6,107 nucleotides of DNA from Desulfurococcales archaeon (GCA_027083045.1 JALWQP010000063.1:1-6107), one strand, 5' to 3'; shown: positions 1 through 6,107, counted from the stretch's first letter. Made by a program: numbers and translations. Notes: generated by a model not told the origin, from the sequence alone.

Positions 1-2224
1 GTGTAAATGTCTTGTTTGGCGTGAATATGTAGGGATTTATCATCCCCGGCTCTACGGGTGGGATACCTGATAATATAATCGATAAACTTAGTTCTCTCTC
101 GCGGGCTTCCCCCATTATTCTCACTGTTATGTTTGTACGGTATATGTGTTCGAGCTTATAGTAAGTGTATGTCGGGTACGGGTAGGAGGGAATAATCTTA
201 GCGGTAACAATAATGTCTGGACAAGTCATTCTCTCTTGTACTAGGAGGATGTAGGTATTGTTTATCTTGACGAGCTTGTCGCTGAGGGGAGGCATTACAA
301 CTGTAGTGTGGGCCACGCGGCCTTCAAGTATTATTTTCGAGCCATAAACGTATTTCTCCAGATTTAATGGTTCGAGCCAAACGCTTATCGTTCTCCCACG
401 AGCCGATGTCCAGCCAGTGAATATGTTTAACGGCAGGCCGTCTTTGATGATATCCCTGTACGTAGGCCTGAGGCCCACCACTACTAAGTTCTTGGTAATA
501 ATTGTTGTTGCGCCGCTGTATGCCCTCCAGACTGCCCCCAGTACTTTCCCCGCGACAATGTATTCTTCTTTACCGCCTGGCGATACTCCTCGTTCTCCGG
601 TTGTTTTTGGCCCCATGTATTTTTCGAGAAAATAAGTGGTTACTTCGCACCACGGCTTAAGCCCTGCATAAAGGCTGGTATTGACCAGCATATATCCTGT
701 GATCAGTTCCGCCACCCTTTCAGGCGGCGTCTCTAGGGTCGTGTTTACGATCCAGTAGTACCTGTTGGGCGTGATGAGTTTCCTAGTATAAGCCCATGCC
801 GCCAATATATACGTGTTCGTTGAAGGGGGCTCATCGCCGGTCTTCTCCATGAATATCCGCCACATCAGCCCTAACGTCTCGTTGGACCATGGCATGCGGA
901 GAACTCTGGGGAGGCCGCGGTATAGGAGCGGGTATCCTGCAAGGTAGCAGTAGACCCAGTTAAATGTCCCCTTATTGAGTGGCGGGTCTATGCTATAGAG
1001 GGTGGGGTCAGGATCCAAGATATAGTTTTTCGTGAACCCTGCTTTCTCGAGGAGCTTCCAAGGAAGCCCGGCCGTGTCCGTGATCTTTATAAGGGTGTCG
1101 GGAACACCATCACCATCTATATCGATCCCAGTCTCGCCCTCCCCATATATTTCAGAGGGTACCAGGAGGACTGCTATACTGTGGAGCTGACCGGTTCTAG
1201 GGTCTCTCCCGCTCAGCTTCAGCACAGGGGCTGAAAAACCGGAATCACCCAGGATCATGGCGGAGAGGCTGAAGTCCCCGCAAACCCCCACGCCTTTGAT
1301 CCTGATGATCAGTGGGGTCTCATAGATTTCCCCAGGGCTACTATAAACTACTCCGGGATAAGCTATCGCCCTTATGATCCTCGGCAAATCCTCAACATAT
1401 ATGTCCCTAAGACTCGCCCCCGGCGGGTACGTCAGCCTTAAAGCCAGGCTGAATGCTGGCTGGCCCACCAGCGCCCAGTAGAGTGTCTCAACCGTTTGTT
1501 CTAACCATCCCAGACTGCTTGTCAGGGGATACAAGGGCATTGAGAGAGCTACCAGCGCGTCCAATGGGATCTGGCGGCCATCAACAACTATCCTGCCTCC
1601 CCGTGAGGGAAAGGGGATCCTCCATAGGACTAGGCCGGGCCGGTAGCCCCCGTACTTGTAAATACCATATATTTGGAGCAATGCGTCCCTAATAGTCTTG
1701 TATCCCAGGCCGGAGAGGACAACGTACCTGGCGACCAGCTTATCCCATGCAACCGTATCGTTTATCCCCGCATATATTATGGCGAGGGCTCTCTCCCTTG
1801 ATCCCTCCCCATAAACCACTATATCTACGTAGATCACTGCGCCATAGCTTGTCCTGTAGACCCCGCTATACAGCGTCTCATGCTTCTCTCCCAACACATC
1901 CTCAAGATAAAACGTCAGGTTGTAGGGCTCGACATCATACATACCCTCCATCAGAGGCCTCGGGTTAGGGGAGACCATCGTGTAGGGCGGAGAATCGAGG
2001 ATCCTTATATAGCCATTGGGTCGTGTCAGCATGTCCAGTAGCCATGGAAACGACCCATTAACACTTATACTTTCTAGAAAAGAGGAAACCTCCCGTGAAT
2101 CCATGACCCTGAATGAAACCCCTGATTCACCACTACCTCTAAGCCTAAGTCCAGCCAATAAAGCCGTAGCCACAAGGGCTACAACAACCATCACGACTAT
2201 AATTCTTCTACGGTAGGGGCTCAT
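1..2224 (-). CDS. Membrane-anchored extracellular transglutaminase-like protein, partial (C-terminus beyond the left edge)
   Basis: Reading the minus strand from ATG 2224-2222, the frame stays open for 741 codons and leaves the window without a stop, which chance would not allow. Residues 5-7 are three arginines, followed by a hydrophobic stretch (about residues 8-26, rich in I, V, A, L): a signal anchor or signal peptide placing the rest outside the cell. Nine N-x-S/T sequons are spread along it, as expected for a glycosylated archaeal surface protein. Around residue 315 the sequence GVGVCGDFS resembles the catalytic-cysteine motif of transglutaminase-like/papain-fold proteins. H348 (QLHSIAVLL) and D383 (ITDTAG) follow in the right order to complete a Cys-His-Asp triad. 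Between them lies DIDGDGVPD (368-376), a calcium-loop-like motif. The fold is inferred from these short motifs; substrate and activity (cross-linking, peptidase or inactive) are unknown. The ATG is preferred over TTG 2227 and TTG 2284 because the basic-plus-hydrophobic N-terminus starts right after it. Confidence 0.9.
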   Translation of the reverse strand, partial: MSPYRRRIIVVMVVVALVATALLAGLRLRGSGESGVSFRVMDSREVSSFLESISVNGSFPWLLDMLTRPNGYIRILDSPPYTMVSPNPRPLMEGMYDVEPYNLTFYLEDVLGEKHETLYSGVYRTSYGAVIYVDIVVYGEGSRERALAIIYAGINDTVAWDKLVARYVVLSGLGYKTIRDALLQIYGIYKYGGYRPGLVLWRIPFPSRGGRIVVDGRQIPLDALVALSMPLYPLTSSLGWLEQTVETLYWALVGQPAFSLALRLTYPPGASLRDIYVEDLPRIIRAIAYPGVVYSSPGEIYETPLIIRIKGVGVCGDFSLSAMILGDSGFSAPVLKLSGRDPRTGQLHSIAVLLVPSEIYGEGETGIDIDGDGVPDTLIKITDTAGLPWKLLEKAGFTKNYILDPDPTLYSIDPPLNKGTFNWVYCYLAGYPLLYRGLPRVLRMPWSNETLGLMWRIFMEKTGDEPPSTNTYILAAWAYTRKLITPNRYYWIVNTTLETPPERVAELITGYMLVNTSLYAGLKPWCEVTTYFLEKYMGPKTTGERGVSPGGKEEYIVAGKVLGAVWRAYSGATTIITKNLVVVGLRPTYRDIIKDGLPLNIFTGWTSARGRTISVWLEPLNLEKYVYGSKIILEGRVAHTTVVMPPLSDKLVKINNTYILLVQERMTCPDIIVTAKIIPSYPYPTYTYYKLEHIYRTNITVRIMGEARERELSLSIILSGIPPVEPGMINPYIFTPNKTFT

Positions 2225-2256
2225 CAATAATTCCCTACATAGCCAAGAATCTATAC

Positions 2257-2268
2257 CACATATATGTC
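2257..2268 (-). promoter_or_regulatory. Candidate TATA element for the transglutaminase-like gene
   Basis: A perfect 10-base palindrome, ACATATATGT (2258-2267), lies about 34-43 bases before the ATG at 2224. An archaeal TATA box there would start transcription near 2236 and give a leader of roughly a dozen bases that contains only a weak GGGAA ribosome-binding match. A second A/T element on the same strand, CTTTATAC at 2303-2296, would give a leader of about 50 bases. The sequence alone does not decide between them. Confidence 0.3.
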
Positions 2269-2294
2269 TGTGTTTGTAAACCAAAATATTCTCT

Positions 2295-2304
2295 TGTATA
2301 AAGC
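2295..2304 (+). promoter_or_regulatory. Candidate TATA element for the 2341 gene
   Basis: TATAAAG at 2297-2303 is the best TATA-like match on the plus strand between the two divergent genes. Its centre is about 41 bases before ATG 2341, so transcription would start near 2325 with a leader of about 16 bases. That leader has no ribosome-binding match, so leaderless or near-leaderless translation is likely. The A/T stretch at 2312-2325 is an alternative. On the opposite strand the same bases read CTTTATAC, so this element could serve either direction. Confidence 0.3.
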
Positions 2305-2340
2305 TCCAAGAGATTAACCTTATTACTAAACCGTATCAAT

Positions 2341-3291
2341 ATGGTGAAAACAGCACCCAGAATGATTGAACGGAGACAGGCCTTGCATATTTGTCCCGAC
2401 CATAAGCTCCTCGAAGAATTCATCGAGAAGCTGAAGATGCGCTATAGAGTCGACAATATCGAGGCGCATACGATCGGGAAAATAAGAATTAATGACATGA
2501 AGCGCCGGATCCTCTACGTCCGGGTCCCCGAGGAAATGCCTGTTTACTCTTTCCTCCCGCTAGGTAGATGTGTGGAGGAAAAACTAGAGGAACGTGTAGG
2601 GGCTATCCATAAGTACATGTTATCCGGTCTACCTGTATGGCTTAAACTCGTTAGGGAAGCTTCAAGGAGATTAAGAGAACTATTGGAGTGGCCTGCGAAG
2701 TCTCTCTGTATGGAGGATGGCCATTGTATCATAAAGTTTCTCGAGAAGACGAAGAGGATCGGTGGACTGATCTACGTTGATTATCTCGACAACTACAACA
2801 TATTATTCCTTAGGGTGCTACCACCATACATGCCTTTCTCGGTTAAAGCACCGGTGCTATATCTATGGGCGGGCTATATACCGCTTGGACTATTTATTAA
2901 TCTCTCCATATATGAGGCCGTAATTCCTATGGCACGGCTTGTTCCTCCGGGCAAGACATTAGATCTAGATCCAGAACTGGTTGAAAGAGATGTGAAAAAC
3001 GTTGTCTCGGTAATCACTGAAAGATACGGAGAAAGCCTCTCATCGGGATCCATGATCACTGTCGAGCCGGATATTGAATTGCTAAAACACATTGATTACC
3101 CCATGGAGACCCTTCGACTATACATCACAGCATATGGAGTATACTTTGCAAAGCCAAGCAAAATAGAGTACGTGGAACACGACATAGCGGCTCCACAGGT
3201 CTCACCAGACATGCTTATAGACTATATGAGTCTCCGAGAAGCAGTACAGACCACGTACCCATTAGATACAGATGTTGATCTGAGCTTGTAA
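2341..3291 (+). CDS. Conserved-looking hypothetical protein, 316 residues, function unknown
   Basis: I do not recognise this protein. The frame is long, uses the same codon style as its neighbours (AGG, AGA, ATA, CTA) and follows a divergent promoter region, so it is very likely real. It starts MVKTAPRM, has no signal peptide, and begins with a charged helical stretch (about 20-37). There is a further basic/acidic helical region (about 78-118). The most hydrophobic part is about 171-201 (YLWAGYIPLGLFINL and following), which could be one membrane segment but is interrupted by G, P, E and N and may simply be a buried core. Only four cysteines occur: C18 (HICPDH), C77, C123 and C129, the last two as CMEDGHC. 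They could form disulphides or bind metal, but no known zinc motif is evident. The C-terminus is acidic (DTDVDLSL). The ATG at 2341 has no ribosome binding site; ATG 2362 (M8) is the next alternative. It is divergent from the surface-protein gene and may share its control. Confidence 0.85.
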   Translation: MVKTAPRMIERRQALHICPDHKLLEEFIEKLKMRYRVDNIEAHTIGKIRINDMKRRILYVRVPEEMPVYSFLPLGRCVEEKLEERVGAIHKYMLSGLPVWLKLVREASRRLRELLEWPAKSLCMEDGHCIIKFLEKTKRIGGLIYVDYLDNYNILFLRVLPPYMPFSVKAPVLYLWAGYIPLGLFINLSIYEAVIPMARLVPPGKTLDLDPELVERDVKNVVSVITERYGESLSSGSMITVEPDIELLKHIDYPMETLRLYITAYGVYFAKPSKIEYVEHDIAAPQVSPDMLIDYMSLREAVQTTYPLDTDVDLSL

Positions 3292-3613
3292 CTACAAGGT
3301 GATCAATCAAGAGGAAGAGACGAAAAAGGCTCAAGCCACGGAGCACATACCGGTTATTTAGTCTCTACCCATCTTTTCCATATAATTGTAAGTTTCCCAC
3401 CTATTATACTGGTTAGTATGAATACATATAACGTCATAAGAGTTAGTATCCAGCACTTCGTAAATATAATATATGATGTGCGCGGTACACGGCGAGCTAC
3501 ATGTATTAAATAATATGATGTATTAACTGATTTATTCAAAGAAAATGTTTCATCACAATAATCTCTACCCTGATACAACGTCTAATGATGCATAGGTTAA
3601 GCCGAGCAGGTGA
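3292..3613. other. A/T-rich intergenic spacer before elp3, no convincing gene
   Basis: All plus-strand frames have frequent stops here and no tRNA-like fold is apparent. It contains a GGTGATCA ribosome-binding-like sequence at 3298-3305 with no start codon at the usual distance, a purine-rich stretch at about 3309-3328, a GC-richer patch at about 3478-3500 within A/T-rich sequence, and two copies of ATGTATTAA (3501-3509 and 3518-3526) offset by 17 bases. The A/T run TTTATT at 3531-3536 is a weak promoter candidate for elp3. The minus strand holds a 74-codon TTG-initiated frame (3354-3578) with one hydrophobic stretch, which I consider unlikely to be a gene. Confidence 0.6.
3608..3613 (+). promoter_or_regulatory. 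Ribosome binding site of elp3 (AGGTGA)
   Basis: AGGTGA matches the archaeal 16S anti-Shine-Dalgarno complement (GGAGGTGATC). It directly abuts ATG 3614, which is too close for normal use. It stands 6 bases before TTG 3620, which is ideal. The site therefore favours the TTG (codon 3 of the longer form) as the true start. Confidence 0.55.
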
Positions 3614-5062
3614 ATGACATTGACGCCGAGGGCTTCTAGCATCACGAAGATTAAGAAGCCATCACGAATGCTCAGCGGGGTATCCGTGGTTGCTGTTATG
3701 ACTCATCCACTACCGTGTCCGGGCAACTGTATCTATTGTCCCGGCGGCCCCGGATGGAACGGGCCTAAGAGCTATTTCGGCAACGAGCCCGCCCTGAGGA
3801 GAGCCCGGAGATTCGGGTTCCACCCCTACAAGCAGGTATGGTGGCGTCTCCGCCAGTACGAGTTGTTCGGCCACAGCGCCCAGAAGATCGAGCTCATAGT
3901 AATGGGCGGCACATTCCTGGCCCTGCCGCCACGCTATCAGGAATGGTTTATCGCCATGGCCCTCGAGGCCATGAACAGGTACCCGGACCCCGAGCCGCCG
4001 AGGAAATGGGGTCTCTTGAACGCTCAGCTACGTAATGAGACCGCTCAAAAAAGATGTGTCGGACTCACGATCGAGACTCGGCCCGACTATGGCTTGTGGA
4101 GCCACGCTGACAGACTACTATATCTCGGTGCTACCCGTGTCGAGCTGGGTGTCCAGAGCATCTACGATGACATCCTCGAGAAGATCAGGAGGGGCCATAC
4201 GAGCAGGACCACGCGGCTCTCCACAAGAATACTCCGTGACGCTGGATTCAAGATCGTCTACCATGTCATGCTCGGTCTCCCAGGAAGTGATCCTGATAGG
4301 GACATAGAGATGATCAGGGAGATCTTCGAGGATCCCGACTATAGGCCTGACATGCTGAAAATCTATCCCACAGAAGTTGTCCCGGGGACCGAGCTCTATG
4401 AGATGTGGAAGAGAGGTGAGTATAGGCCCTACAGCGACGAAGAAGCGGTGGAGATCATATCGGAAATGTACAGGTACATCCCTGAATATGTCAGAGTTAT
4501 GAGGATAAGACGAGACATACCCGCTGACGAGGTAGTGGCCGGGACACGGAAGGCTAACCTGAGAGAGCTGATTGAGAAGAGATGCCGGGAGAAAGGCGTT
4601 AGGATACGGGAGATCAGGTATAGGGAGGCCGGGCTCCAGCTATACAAGCATGGCAGGAGACCCGATCCAAGATACACTAGGATCGTCAGGATAACGTATG
4701 AGGCCGGCGGAGGAACAGAGGTTTTCCTCGAAATGAAGGATACCAGGCAAGACATCGTGCTAGGGATCCTCAGGATGAGAATACCCAGCCCCTACGCCCA
4801 TAGGCCCGAGATAGACTCGAGAACAGCGATCATAAGAGAACTACACGTATATGGGCCCGAGACACCACTTGGAATGAAGGGTGAGATACAGCATCGCGGA
4901 ATAGGGCGTAGGCTGATGATGGAGGCGGAAAGAATAGCTGTCGACGAGTACGACGCGCAGAGAATACTGGTTATAAGCGGAATAGGTGTGAGGAAATACT
5001 ACGAGAAACTGGGATACAGCCACCCAGTATGGAGCCCCTACGTGTACAAGGAAATACGTTAA
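3614..5062 (+). CDS. elp3: tRNA uridine(34) carboxymethyl synthase Elp3 (radical SAM / GNAT acetyltransferase)
   Basis: Elp3 uses S-adenosylmethionine radical chemistry and acetyl-CoA to add a carboxymethyl-type group to C5 of wobble uridine in tRNA; archaeal Elp3 is known to work without the eukaryotic Elongator partners. The radical-SAM half (about residues 20-330) carries the iron-sulphur cysteines C35, C39 and C42 (CPGNCIYC), GGTFLALP (98-105), the ETRPDY motif (154-159), the RVELGVQS strand (175-182), GLPGSD, and LKIYPTEVVPGT. The GNAT half (about 360-482) has ELHVYG, the acetyl-CoA loop QHRGIGRR (426-433), and ISGIGVRKYYEKLGY near the end. At 482 residues it is complete but lacks the longer N-terminal region of eukaryotic and many euryarchaeal Elp3 proteins; a TGA directly before ATG 3614 rules out an in-frame extension. 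The ribosome binding site favours TTG 3620, giving 480 residues. A family-conserved cysteine just before the REVG-like motif is isoleucine here (I331). Codon use matches the flanking genes. Confidence 0.97.
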   Translation: MTLTPRASSITKIKKPSRMLSGVSVVAVMTHPLPCPGNCIYCPGGPGWNGPKSYFGNEPALRRARRFGFHPYKQVWWRLRQYELFGHSAQKIELIVMGGTFLALPPRYQEWFIAMALEAMNRYPDPEPPRKWGLLNAQLRNETAQKRCVGLTIETRPDYGLWSHADRLLYLGATRVELGVQSIYDDILEKIRRGHTSRTTRLSTRILRDAGFKIVYHVMLGLPGSDPDRDIEMIREIFEDPDYRPDMLKIYPTEVVPGTELYEMWKRGEYRPYSDEEAVEIISEMYRYIPEYVRVMRIRRDIPADEVVAGTRKANLRELIEKRCREKGVRIREIRYREAGLQLYKHGRRPDPRYTRIVRITYEAGGGTEVFLEMKDTRQDIVLGILRMRIPSPYAHRPEIDSRTAIIRELHVYGPETPLGMKGEIQHRGIGRRLMMEAERIAVDEYDAQRILVISGIGVRKYYEKLGYSHPVWSPYVYKEIR

Positions 5063-5177
5063 ACCCGGGCCATCCCCGTACTTAGAGAGAGGCAATAATA
5101 TTTTATCACAACACGTTTATCCCGCTAATAAACATTTTAAGCCATGTGGAAATTACTAGTAGTTCAAATAGGAGAGG

Positions 5178-5190
5178 CTCTAAAATAAAT
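5178..5190 (+). promoter_or_regulatory. Candidate TATA element of the ABC exporter operon
   Basis: CTCTAAAATAAAT, with TAAAATAAAT at 5181-5190, is a strong A/T element preceded by a purine-rich stretch (AGGAGAGG, 5170-5177) that could act as a BRE. It is centred about 38 bases before TTG 5224, placing the transcript start close to 5210 and leaving a very short leader that holds the ribosome binding site. This agrees with translation starting at 5224, and not at GTG 5146 upstream of the element. ATTTTAA at 5134-5140 is a weaker alternative. Confidence 0.35.
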
Positions 5191-5211
5191 TGTTTTCAAC
5201 TAAGACGATAC

Positions 5212-5218
5212 GGTGATC
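5212..5218 (+). promoter_or_regulatory. Ribosome binding site of the ABC ATPase gene (GGTGATC)
   Basis: GGTGATC is a full seven-base match to the complement of the archaeal 16S rRNA 3' end. It is followed after 5 bases by TTG 5224-5226 in the ABC frame. This decides the start: the longer form from GTG 5146 would add 26 residues that resemble nothing in the family and would bury this site within the coding region. Confidence 0.75.
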
Positions 5219-5223
5219 ATTGT

Positions 5224-5955
5224 TTGGTAAACGCGCTAGTCCTCGCAGACTTGTATAAGACTTATCCCGGAGGAGTCAAGGCCCTAAGAGGGCTGTCCCT
5301 AACGATCAATGAGGGGGAGATATACGGCTTGATAGGCCCTAATGGGGCCGGGAAATCAACGACATTAAAGATAACTGTGGGGCTGCTTAAACCCGATAAA
5401 GGCGGAGTACTGATCTACGGGAAAAGCGTCATGAAGAACAGGGTTGAGGCATTGAAGCTGACAAGCTATGTCCCCGAAAACCCCGTGGTGTTCAAGAACC
5501 TTACCGTGAAGGAGTTCCTCCGGTTCATAGCCGGACTAAGGAGTATTAAATGGGAGGAAATAGTTGATTATGCCGAGTACCTCGTCGAGGGATTCAATCT
5601 CTCAGAAAAAGAGAACACCATGCTCTACCAGCTCTCTAGAGGCATGCTACAAAAAGTACTCGTCACCGCGGCCTTCCTCGTCAGGCCAAAGCTAATGGTT
5701 ATGGATGAGCCCATGGCGGGAATGGATCCGGAGGCTCAACACTTCTTCAAGAAAGAGGTCAAGAGGCTTGTGTCGAGCGGAGCCACAGCCCTTATATCGA
5801 GCCATCTGCTCGACATGGTTGAGCGCTTCTGCACTAAGGTAGGGATAATAAACAGGGGGAGACTAGTCGTGGAGGGAACAGTCGAAGAGATCAAGAGAAT
5901 CGCCAGCGAGGAGTCCAGCCTAGAAGAAGTATTCCTGAAGATCGTTAAGGGCTGA
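5224..5955 (+). CDS. ABC transporter ATP-binding protein, ABC-2 exporter type
   Basis: This is the cytoplasmic ATPase subunit that would power a membrane exporter. Counted from TTG 5224 (243 residues, normal for a single-domain ABC ATPase), it starts MVNALVLADLYKTYPGG, the usual first strand of the family. It has Walker A GPNGAGKST (38-46, K44), a Q-loop region YVPEN in which glutamate (E85) stands where glutamine is usual, a signature LSRGMLQK (137-144) in place of LSGGQ, Walker B ending in D161-E162 (VMDEP), the D-loop MAGMDPEA, and the switch histidine H194 (SSHLLD). The ending SLEEVFLKIVKG is typical of ATPases paired with ABC-2 type permeases. The LSRGM signature and YVPE Q-loop are also seen in that group, so they are variants, not defects. 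The next gene begins 6 bases after the stop and looks like its permease. The substrate cannot be told from the sequence. The upstream in-frame GTG at 5146 is rejected as start because of the ribosome binding site at 5212. Confidence 0.95.
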   Translation: MVNALVLADLYKTYPGGVKALRGLSLTINEGEIYGLIGPNGAGKSTTLKITVGLLKPDKGGVLIYGKSVMKNRVEALKLTSYVPENPVVFKNLTVKEFLRFIAGLRSIKWEEIVDYAEYLVEGFNLSEKENTMLYQLSRGMLQKVLVTAAFLVRPKLMVMDEPMAGMDPEAQHFFKKEVKRLVSSGATALISSHLLDMVERFCTKVGIINRGRLVVEGTVEEIKRIASEESSLEEVFLKIVKG

Positions 5956-5961
5956 CATGTG

Positions 5962-6107
5962 ATGACGAGGCCTAGGATTGTCCTCCATGTCGCATGGTAT
6001 CTCGTCAAGAACAGGGCAATCAACCCGTTCCTCAAGAAACGCTCCGGCCAGATTCTCTTGGTCCTAATAGTGGCCATATTCTTGATCAACTCCCTCCAAT
6101 ACCTCAT
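5962..6107 (+). CDS. Probable ABC-2 type permease, partial (N-terminal 48 codons, cut by the right edge)
   Basis: An open frame starts at ATG 5962, 6 bases after the ATPase stop, and continues to the end of the window with no stop. It reads MTRPRIVLHVAWYLVKNRAIN and onward, then a basic stretch (KKR, 25-27), then a strongly hydrophobic segment from about residue 30 to 45 (ILLVLIVAIFLI). This is an amphipathic N-terminal region followed by a first membrane helix, as expected for a membrane component of an exporter. GTG 5959, directly before the ATG in the same frame, is an alternative start. There is no clear ribosome binding site, so translation is probably coupled to the ATPase. The permease identity rests on position and the single visible helix; the family cannot be named from 48 residues. 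Confidence 0.75.
   Translation, partial: MTRPRIVLHVAWYLVKNRAINPFLKKRSGQILLVLIVAIFLINSLQYL

Noticed and set aside
417..2216. Several short plus-strand frames (417-635, 1453-1692, 1747-1968, 2016-2216)
   Set aside because: They lie entirely opposite the continuous minus-strand surface-protein gene and have no coherent domains or ribosome binding sites; they are antisense shadows.
3354..3578. Minus-strand 74-codon frame with a hydrophobic stretch (WILTLMTLYVFILTSII) between the unknown gene and elp3
   Set aside because: It begins with TTG without a ribosome binding site, its codons simply mirror A/T-rich spacer DNA, and hydrophobic residues are expected by chance there. Conservation in relatives would be needed to revive it.
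3511..3592. Possible C/D box guide RNA (ATGATGT with CTGA at 3527-3530; CTGA at 3570-3573 with AATGATG at 3583-3589)
   Set aside because: The boxes are not in the order and spacing (about 12 bases between C and D', and between C' and D) required for archaeal guides, and no complete box set is present.
3838..4307. Plus-strand frames at 3838-4035 and 4035-4307 inside elp3
   Set aside because: They overlap the fully motif-supported elp3 frame and encode nothing recognisable.
5736..6107. Minus-strand 123-codon frame at the right edge
   Set aside because: It overlaps the end of the ABC ATPase (including the H-loop region) and the permease start; both sense frames are supported by motifs and operon spacing.
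1..6107. CRISPR array, insertion sequence, tRNA or rRNA gene
   Set aside because: I saw no regularly spaced repeats, no terminal inverted repeats with a transposase, and no cloverleaf or rRNA-like segments in the non-coding gaps.

Overview
The window looks like chromosomal DNA from a hyperthermophilic crenarchaeote, most likely of the Desulfurococcales type. The evidence is a stand-alone archaeal Elp3, heavy use of AGG/AGA arginine and ATA isoleucine codons, GGTGATC-type ribosome binding sites placed before TTG starts, A/T-rich TATA-like promoter elements, and very compact spacing. The order-level placement is an inference from style, not from a marker gene.

Layout, left to right. Positions 1-2224 are one uninterrupted minus-strand reading frame that begins at an ATG at 2224 and runs off the left edge. 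It is the longest gene here: 741 residues are visible, with an N-terminal membrane anchor, many N-glycosylation sequons and a transglutaminase-like Cys/His/Asp arrangement. A 116-base divergent promoter region (2225-2340) separates it from a plus-strand gene for a 316-residue protein of unknown function (2341-3291). A 322-base A/T-rich spacer (3292-3613) with no convincing gene follows. Next comes elp3 (3614-5062), the radical-SAM/acetyltransferase enzyme that modifies wobble uridine in tRNA. A 161-base promoter-containing gap leads to an ABC exporter operon: an ATP-binding subunit (best start TTG at 5224, end 5955) and, 6 bases later, the first 48 codons of its membrane partner, cut by the right edge.

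These are mostly independent housekeeping and cell-surface functions, not one pathway. The only clear functional unit is the ABC ATPase/permease pair. The transglutaminase-like protein and the unknown protein share a divergent control region and could be co-regulated. I see no mobile elements, CRISPR array, tRNA or rRNA. I did not find a convincing new multi-gene system. The points most worth a second look are the large surface protein with a calcium-loop-like insertion inside its putative active site, the unrecognised divergent gene beside it, and two start-codon questions decided by ribosome binding sites.
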